From contig CAWEPH010000006.1 in assembly GCA_963810915.1 (NCBI GenBank), positions 124,001 to 188,000 on the forward strand: a DNA stretch of 64,000 bases. Direction: 5' to 3'. The translations under genes were made by a program, and so were the position numbers. How positions within the stretch are numbered: position 1 is the stretch's first letter; each line of letters starts with the position of its first letter. Shown piece by piece: positions 57,769 to 64,000 of the stretch. The stretch comes from JAOUEA01 sp963810915. Its GTDB lineage: Bacteria; Actinomycetota; UBA4738; HRBIN12. The notes under the pieces were generated by a model. The model saw only the letters and a program-made list of their open reading frames with translations. It did no database searches and was not told where the DNA came from.

Positions 57769-57790
57769 TCGGGACCGGGCTCTCCAACGG
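57769..57790 (-). repeat. 22-bp repeat, copy 2 (inverted)
   Basis: Reverse complement of 55971-55992. It lies next to the start of copy B of the dispersed repeat. Confidence 0.8.
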
Positions 57791-57820
57791 CGAGGGGCTT
57801 CCCTCCGCCCGTGGTCACTG

Positions 57821-57905
57821 GCCCACGCCGCGCAATGGGCCGCGACGACGTCGGGGCGTGGATCGACGACGTGTGGTGGTGAGAGTCGAAGCAGTGGCGA
57901 ACGCC
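57821..57905 (+). repeat. Dispersed repeat, copy B
   Basis: Shares GCCCACGCCGCGCA and the following GACGACGTCG and GCGTGGATCGACGA blocks with 58943-59028; its 3' part is a diverged form of the 30-bp repeat. The gap 57695-58207 otherwise holds only an 18-base repeat copy (57994-58011, shared with 54911-54928); no gene is convincing. Confidence 0.7.
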
Positions 57906-58207
57906 CGACGAACCCCCGTAGGCGAAAGGTGCCACAATCGAGCGGTTCCCCCGGGGAGCCCAGGACCCGTCCCTACCGTGTCGCCACCATGGCCGGGTCT
58001 TCACCCGCGCTGGAACCTCACCCCGGGGGAACACCCACGACCGACCGCGGCCAGCCGAACAGCTCGCGGACGCGAGAGACCGCCACCGCGAAGCTTCAGC
58101 TGGGAGTCGTGACGGACCTCCCTGGATGTCGACCGGTTGCTCGAAGGCAAGTCGCAAAGCGTTCTTGCTCGGGTCGCGGAGTTCACCGATGTAGGCGTGG
58201 GCGCGCG

Positions 58208-58615
58208 CTACCCGACGGCCGTCTTGTCAGTCCTCGCATGCCAGGCTCCTCTGAACCATCCGAGTGAGCCAGGCATCAGGAGCCCAGCGAAGATGACGCA
58301 ACCGATGCTGAGGTAGACGAACACGGCAACCATGGGCAAAGACCCGTACTCGCTCCAAGACCTGTAAACCCTCGCCGCCAGCCAGAACCAATAGCCCCCG
58401 ATGGCGAGACCGAGGGGGTAGCCCCAGACGATCCTCCTCACCAGCCACCAGCCAGCCGCGGCCGTCGCGCACGTCGCGACGAGCTGTCGGAGCAAGTATC
58501 CGAACGACAGACCTCCCGCGCTCAAGACAACGATGAAGCTGTACGCGCCGAGGGCCGAGAGCACCAGCAAGAAGCCCCCGACGTACTGAACAGACCTGGG
58601 CTTCTCGTGGTGCAT
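58208..58615 (-). CDS. Multipass membrane protein
   Basis: A 135-residue protein with four hydrophobic helices (V-G-G-F-L-L-V-L-S-A-L-G-A-Y-S-F-I; L-R-Q-L-V-A-T-C-A; W-G-Y-P-L-G-L-A-I-G-G-Y-W-F-W; M-V-A-V-F-V-Y-L-S-I-G-C). Short charged loops suggest an inner-membrane protein of unknown role. ATG 58615 was chosen because the upstream extension is not protein-like. Confidence 0.65.
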   Translation of the reverse strand: MHHEKPRSVQYVGGFLLVLSALGAYSFIVVLSAGGLSFGYLLRQLVATCATAAAGWWLVRRIVWGYPLGLAIGGYWFWLAARVYRSWSEYGSLPMVAVFVYLSIGCVIFAGLLMPGSLGWFRGAWHARTDKTAVG

Positions 58616-58942
58616 GGCTAGCAGACTAGCCCTCTGTGCATCACACGGTGTGAGAGGAGGGCATCCTCCACGCGATCTCGCGGAATTGCAGCGATCAGCG
58701 CCACGTTGGTAGTCGGTGGCTGCGACTGGGGCACCAAGTCCACCTCTTCGCCCACTGGGACAGAGGGGGCGCCCAGCACCGTCATGCCGACTCCAGGGCA
58801 CACTTCGGTCTCGCCCATGAAGGAGCCGCCGCCGTCGCTAGGGGGTGCCTTGGGCGATGGAGAGCCCAGCGCGTTCGAGCTGAACGTGCCCGCTAGCTCG
58901 CGAGCCGCGAGCAGTGCAGCTCCCCGCTTCCCATCATCACGA

Positions 58943-59028
58943 GCCCACGCCGCGCATGGAGTGGCGACGACGTCGAGGCGTGGATCGACGAGGCGAACTG
59001 GTGGGAGTCGAAGCCGTGGCGGAAGCCG
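58943..59028 (+). repeat. Dispersed repeat, copy C, ending in the 30-bp repeat
   Basis: 58999-59028 is identical to 57195-57224. One frame reads D-D-V-E-A-W-I-D-E-A-N-W-W-E-S-K-P-W, so the repeat could be the remnant of a protein-coding end. The gap 58616-59254 holds no intact gene otherwise. Confidence 0.8.
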
Positions 59029-59254
59029 CGCGCCTTGTTGAGAGATGAACCTGCCGCCGTGGGAGCCGAGGTCCGCCGAACCTGTAGGTCGTAAGGGCGT
59101 CGCCCATGTGACCCTGCCTGTCTCCTGGATCGCCGTGTTAGATCAAGTGATAGGGGGCATCCGCTAGCGTGCCAGCAGCCATATGAGGTCGTGGCTCGAG
59201 ATACAGAGACGGCTCGACGGTCAGATCGAATCGTCGCGCAGATCGGGAGGGGCT

Positions 59255-60064
59255 ATGAGGAAGTTCTTGCTGTGCCTCACTACGGCTTCGATCGCGATCG
59301 GAGCGGTGGCTGTTCCGGCTGAGGCCGCGTCCAAGCCCAAGGTGTTCAACAGCCTTCCGGCCCAGCTTCCGGGCAATGTGGCGAGCGTCGGATTCGAGGC
59401 GACGCAGACCGACGCGTTCGGTGACCAGATCCGACTGGCTCCGGGGAAGCGGAAGCTCGAGAAGGTCACGGTCGTGATGAGTTCGTGGGCGTGTGAGACG
59501 GGGAGTTGGACCGCCGGCTGCGAGTCGACGCAAGGGGCGACGTTCAAGGAAGACATCAAGCTGACGCTGTACCGGGCGAACAAGGCCGACCCGAACCTCC
59601 CCGGTGCGAAGATCGCGAGCCGCAAGAAGACGTTCGCCATCCCCTTCCGGCCGTCAGCCGACCCGGCCGACTGCAGCGCGAACCCGGCCGGATGGTACTC
59701 GTCAAAGAGCGATGCCTGCTTCAACGGGAAGGCGTTCAAGATCGTCTTCGAGTTCTCCGGCCTGCACCTCCCGGATGAGCTGATATACGGCATCTCCTAC
59801 AACACGAGCACGTCGGGGAACCAGCCTCATGGCCCGAGGCCGTGTCAGGGCACAGCCGAGGGATGCCCTGACGATTCCTTGAACGTCGGAGCGGCGGCAG
59901 GTCTGCCGGCTCGCGGCACTGATGTCTACCCCGATGGGGTCTTTACCGATCAGCAGACGGGCGGAAACTGTTCCACCGACGCAACCGTCCCAGACGCGTT
60001 CTCGCTCGACGCGTGCGGTTGGGCGGGGTTCAATCCCTTGGTGAGTTTCCGGGTCAAGAAGTAA
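59255..60064 (+). CDS. Secreted protein of unknown function
   Basis: A 269-residue protein with a signal peptide (F-L-L-C-L-T-T-A-S-I-A-I-G-A-V-A-V-P-A-E-A), then V-F-N-S-L-P-A-Q-L-P-G-N-V-A-S-V-G-F-E-A and several cysteines (A-C-E-T-G, A-G-C-E-S, D-C-S-A-N, R-P-C-Q-G, G-C-P-D-D, G-N-C-S-T, D-A-C-G). Looks like a disulfide-rich extracellular beta protein. GGGAGGGG precedes ATG 59255. A hairpin overlaps its stop. Confidence 0.72.
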   Translation: MRKFLLCLTTASIAIGAVAVPAEAASKPKVFNSLPAQLPGNVASVGFEATQTDAFGDQIRLAPGKRKLEKVTVVMSSWACETGSWTAGCESTQGATFKEDIKLTLYRANKADPNLPGAKIASRKKTFAIPFRPSADPADCSANPAGWYSSKSDACFNGKAFKIVFEFSGLHLPDELIYGISYNTSTSGNQPHGPRPCQGTAEGCPDDSLNVGAAAGLPARGTDVYPDGVFTDQQTGGNCSTDATVPDAFSLDACGWAGFNPLVSFRVKK

Positions 60065-60087
60065 GCCCGATCCACGGCTTTCGGGCT
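60064..60087 (+). terminator. Hairpin at the stop of the secreted protein gene
   Basis: AGCCCGA (60064-60070) pairs with TCGGGCT (60081-60087), a 7-bp stem that starts at the last base of the stop codon. No T run. Confidence 0.45.
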
Positions 60088-60233
60088 GGCACGAGCCGGG
60101 GCGCTTCCCGCCGCCACCGAGTATCCGCTTGGGCGGGACCTCCCACCAGCACGAACGCGACGGAGAAGATGGTGGGTACCGGTATTGGTCACGCCTCTAT
60201 GATGGGGCGGTGTCCGATCGAGGAACCGACTTC

Positions 60234-60611
60234 ATGTCGTTCGGCGAGGCCATCCAGACGGTCTTCCGCAAGTACGCCGAGTTCATGGGCCGCGCCGCGC
60301 GCGACGAGTTCTGGTGGTGGGCGCTCTTCAATGTTCTCGTCGTGGGCGCGCTCAACCTCTTCAACGTGATCCGGATCGGAGACAACGCCTACCTCGGTTC
60401 GCTGCTCGCCGGTCTTTGGGGCATCGCGGTCTTGCTGCCGAGCCTCGCTGTGGCCGTCCGACGACTGCGCGACGCTGGCCACGGCTGGGGCAACCTGTTC
60501 TTTGTCCTGGTCCCGATCGCAGGGGGCGTCGTGCTCATCGTCCTCTGGGCACAGCCCACGAAGCAGTCCACGAAGGAGACGTTACCGCCGCCGCCTGTCG
60601 CGACCGCGTAG
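60234..60611 (+). CDS. DUF805 family membrane protein
   Basis: A 125-residue protein with the DUF805 start (S-F-G-E-A-I-Q-T-V-F-R-K-Y-A-E-F-M-G-R-A-A-R-D-E-F-W-W-W), three or four helices and the conserved V-R-R-L-R-D-A-G-H-G-W-G loop. Inner-membrane protein of unknown function, often found near prophage-like or accessory genes. GAGG lies nine bases before ATG 60234. Confidence 0.88.
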   Translation: MSFGEAIQTVFRKYAEFMGRAARDEFWWWALFNVLVVGALNLFNVIRIGDNAYLGSLLAGLWGIAVLLPSLAVAVRRLRDAGHGWGNLFFVLVPIAGGVVLIVLWAQPTKQSTKETLPPPPVATA

Positions 60612-60793
60612 CGTGCCTCCAGCACGAGCGCGATGGCAGGGACGCGAGGTCCCTCCATAGGTGCCCTCCACGCTCGCGATCCGGTCAAGCGAAGAACGCG
60701 GCACGAAATCAAGCCGAAACGGATCTGGCCGAGATTTGGCCGCTCGCGGTTCGATCACGCCCCTGTCCGAGGCGTTTCTGCTGGTAGAAGGTG

Positions 60794-60866
60794 CTCCGGG
60801 GGTGGGACTCGAACCCACAACCTACGGATTAACAGTCCGCCGCTCTGCCGGTTGAGCTACCCCGGA
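60794..60866 (-). tRNA. tRNA-Asn (anticodon GUU)
   Basis: A 73-base cloverleaf on the minus strand: acceptor TCCGGGG/CCCCGGA, anticodon stem around CTGTTAA (GTT), T loop TTCGAGT, discriminator G. CCA is not encoded. Its 3' half is repeated at 54827-54867. Confidence 0.96.
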
Positions 60867-60958
60867 ACGTGGTGCGCCGGGCAGTCTACCAGTGGCCTTC
60901 TCCGCGCCCGCGCAGCGGTAGGCTGTCCGACACCACCATCGACCGGAAGGAACCTCCC

Positions 60959-61231
60959 TTGAAGCTGCGCAACCTCGTGCTCTTCGGCGCCGGCATCGGC
61001 ATCGGCTACGCGCTCAGCCAGAGGATCCACGCGGACGACCCCGAGGTCGTGCACGGCCCCCAACGCACGCAATCCTCGTCGGTGCCCGGGCTGGCCGCGG
61101 TCTCGACCCAGGCGCAGAAGCTGGCGGACCAGGCGAGCGTGCGGAGCCTCGACGCGATCCGCAAGGCCCGTGAGGCGATCCGCGCACGCCTCGCCGACTA
61201 CGACCAGGAAGACGACGCGGCCTGGAACTGA
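60959..61231 (+). CDS. Small membrane-associated protein, 90 residues
   Basis: Begins L-K-L-R-N-L-V-L-F-G-A-G-I-G-I-G-Y-A-L-S, one short hydrophobic segment, then a long amphipathic helix (A-Q-K-L-A-D-Q-A, S-L-D-A-I-R-K-A-R-E-A-I-R-A-R). The start is TTG 60959 with GGAAGGAA seven bases upstream; no ATG fits. Resembles YtxH-like or phage-shock-type coiled-coil proteins. It converges with rpoD, ten bases apart. Confidence 0.65.
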   Translation: MKLRNLVLFGAGIGIGYALSQRIHADDPEVVHGPQRTQSSSVPGLAAVSTQAQKLADQASVRSLDAIRKAREAIRARLADYDQEDDAAWN

Positions 61232-61241
61232 GCGCGACGCG

Positions 61242-62555
<1,314 letters not shown>

Positions 62556-62640
62556 TCCTCGGGGGTTGTGGGCACGACCGGCACAGTGTACGGAACGGGA
62601 ACGGCAGGCGACCCTTCCGTCCCGAACGAGCCGGGGGGCT

Positions 62641-64000
62641 TCAGACCGGGTCGCGCTGGCCCTGGCGGAGGCGTCTGAGGTCGCCGTCCACCTCTGCGAG
62701 CTCCCCGAAGAGCTCGTCGAAGTCCGGATCCGTGGTGGGGTTCAGCTTCTGCAGGCGCAACCGGAGGGCGTCGCTGAGGGTCTTCAGGCGGAATTCCTCG
62801 AGCCGCGCCCAGACGTGCTCGGCGTACTCGGGCGTGGGCTCGCCGTCGAGCGGCTCGACGGTGAGCTGCGACACGGTCGCCGCCACCTTGGCGTCCTCGC
62901 CGCCCGCAAGCGATGAGGTGTCGCCGCCCGCCTCGCGGAGCGCCGCGAACGCGGCGCGCGTCCCGGCGTGAGGGAAGTGCTCCTCGCGAAGTCGAGGCGC
63001 ATACATCGCGAACAGATCGCCGTCGCGCGCGAGCAGCTTCAGCATCTCGCGCTCGACCTTGTCCTGCGCCGAACCCCGGCGCGCCGGCGCCTCCACCTCG
63101 GCGGCGGGCTTGCCACGGCGGCGTTCGTCGAGGGCCTGGACCACGGAGGCCTCGGTCACGCCCGTGAGGTCCGCGAGCAAGTGCGCATACTCGCTGCGTC
63201 GCACGGGATCGTGGAGCGTCTCCAACATGGGGAGGACGTCGTTCACCGCGAGGGTCTGGCCCTCAACGGTGGACAGGTCGTTCCGGCCGACCGTGCGCCG
63301 GATCATGTACTCGACGAGCGGGCGGGCGCGCTTGGCCGCCTCGCGCACGGCGTCGGCGCCCTCCTTCGCCACGAAGTCGGCCGGGTCGAGGCCCTGCGGC
63401 ATGATCATGACCACCGCCTGCACCGGGTACTGCTCCTGGAAGGCGTACGCGCGCTCGGCCGCGCGCGCACCCGCTTCGTCCGAGTCGAACGAGAGCACCG
63501 CGCGCTGCACGAACCGCGACATCAGGCGGAAGTGGGCCTCCCCTAGCGCCGTCCCACACGTCGCCACCGTGTTCTCGATGCCCGCCTGCGCGAACGCGAT
63601 CACGTCCGTGTAGCCCTCGACCACGAAGACCTCCCCGGTCTTCGCAACGGCCCCCCGGGCGCGGTTCATGTTGTAGAGGACCTCGTTCTTCCGGTAGACC
63701 GGGCTCTCGGCGGAGTTGAGGTACTTGGCCGACTCCGCCGCGCGCGGGTCGGTCGGGAGGATCCGCGCGCCGAAGGCGATCCCCCGGCCCTGGAGGTCGT
63801 GGATCGGGAAGGTGATGCGCCCGCGGAAGCGGTCGCGGACCGTCCCGTCGTCGCCACGGCTGGCGAGTCCCGCCTCGGCGATCACCTCGGCGCTCAGATC
63901 GCGATCCTTGCTCAGCTGCTTCAGCAGGTAGTCGCGGGCGCGCGGGGCGTACCCGATCCCGAACGTCGCGACGGCTTCCGGGCCGATCCCCCGGCCGGCG
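62641..64000 (-). CDS. dnaG: DNA primase, 5' end beyond the window
   Basis: The C-terminal 450 or so residues of DnaG, open at the right edge. The frame enters with A-T-F-G-I-G-Y-A-P-R-A-R-D-Y-L, the RNAP-basal domain, then RITFPIHDLQGRGIAFGAR, the Toprim motifs V-V-E-G-Y-T-D-V-I-A-F and L-S-F-D-S-D-E-A-G with metal-binding Glu and Asp, and the C-terminal helicase-binding region. It makes RNA primers for replication. The gene is followed by rpoD 85 bases downstream on the same strand. Confidence 0.95.
   Translation of the reverse strand, partial: AGRGIGPEAVATFGIGYAPRARDYLLKQLSKDRDLSAEVIAEAGLASRGDDGTVRDRFRGRITFPIHDLQGRGIAFGARILPTDPRAAESAKYLNSAESPVYRKNEVLYNMNRARGAVAKTGEVFVVEGYTDVIAFAQAGIENTVATCGTALGEAHFRLMSRFVQRAVLSFDSDEAGARAAERAYAFQEQYPVQAVVMIMPQGLDPADFVAKEGADAVREAAKRARPLVEYMIRRTVGRNDLSTVEGQTLAVNDVLPMLETLHDPVRRSEYAHLLADLTGVTEASVVQALDERRRGKPAAEVEAPARRGSAQDKVEREMLKLLARDGDLFAMYAPRLREEHFPHAGTRAAFAALREAGGDTSSLAGGEDAKVAATVSQLTVEPLDGEPTPEYAEHVWARLEEFRLKTLSDALRLRLQKLNPTTDPDFDELFGELAEVDGDLRRLRQGQRDPV

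Larger units (their letters stand above)
54827..60866. mobile_element. Decayed integrated element at tRNA-Asn (inferred)
   Basis: Bounded on the right by an intact tRNA-Asn and on the left by a same-orientation copy of its 3' half, as expected after site-specific integration into the tRNA 3' end. Inside are a broken tyrosine recombinase, dispersed repeats, a G/C-run array, long non-coding gaps and mostly unknown or membrane proteins. No replication or transfer genes are seen, so it is likely no longer mobile. The extent is inferred from the tRNA copies. Confidence 0.55.

Noticed and set aside
57489..58267. Plus-strand open frames in the element gap
   Set aside because: They run over repeats and show no family motif; also antisense to the SRPBCC gene in part.

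Overview
The window looks like a chromosome segment of a high-GC, Gram-positive-type actinobacterium, probably a deep-branching or uncultured lineage. Supporting signs are the strong G/C bias at third codon positions, frequent GTG starts, GGAGG-type ribosome binding sites, lipobox and Sec-exported proteins, an actinobacterial-style RpoD next to DnaG, and a cytochrome bc complex split into b6-like and subunit-IV-like proteins. Taxonomy is inferred; no database search was possible.

Layout. 0-11.4 kb: an MHS-family transporter start, an M19 dipeptidase, a secreted Tap-like peptidase, an FAD oxidoreductase, a MerR-like/adenylate cyclase fusion, tRNA-Val, zinc-ribbon proteins, a YtcJ-like amidohydrolase, an S51 peptidase and two bactofilin-like proteins. 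11.4-20.2 kb: Lhr helicase, a damaged Nei-type glycosylase, gamma-glutamyltransferase and a triple-PAS histidine kinase. 20.1-26.5 kb: a P1B-5 metal ATPase with a C-terminal hemerythrin domain translationally coupled to a nitrobindin-like protein, a MOSC protein, and three exported surface proteins. 26.5-33.2 kb: a respiratory operon encoding a GltD-like flavo/iron-sulfur protein, cytochrome b in two parts, Rieske protein, cytochrome c, and a lipoprotein made of five 125-residue cupredoxin units. 33.2-54.7 kb: a pilin, tRNA-Met, cupins, sulfotransferase, fumarase, rhodanese, ExoIII, an MttB-like methyltransferase facing a dimethylglycine-dehydrogenase-like enzyme, ferredoxin, acyl-CoA ligase, DUF2252, a geranylgeranyl-reductase-like enzyme and a series of secreted proteins. 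54.8-60.9 kb: a gene-poor segment bounded by an intact tRNA-Asn gene and a diverged tRNA-Asn 3' copy, holding an integrase remnant and several repeats; I read it as a decayed integrated element. 60.9-64 kb: rpoD and the 3' part of dnaG.

The most notable system is the respiratory operon. Quinol-derived electrons would pass through cytochrome b/Rieske to a membrane-anchored cytochrome c and then to a lipid-anchored chain of five type-1 copper domains. The GltD-like protein with two C-terminal 4Fe-4S clusters may feed electrons in from NAD(P)H or ferredoxin.

A caution on quality: many otherwise conserved genes (amidohydrolase, bactofilin-like, lhr, nei, MOSC, the three surface proteins, acyl-CoA ligase, DUF2252) are broken by isolated one-base indels, mostly insertions. 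These cluster at 8.6 kb, 10.8-16.5 kb, 23-25.2 kb and 45-46.2 kb, while long genes between them are clean. Assembly or consensus error is the simplest reading, so most are reported as genes with frameshifts rather than as true pseudogenes.
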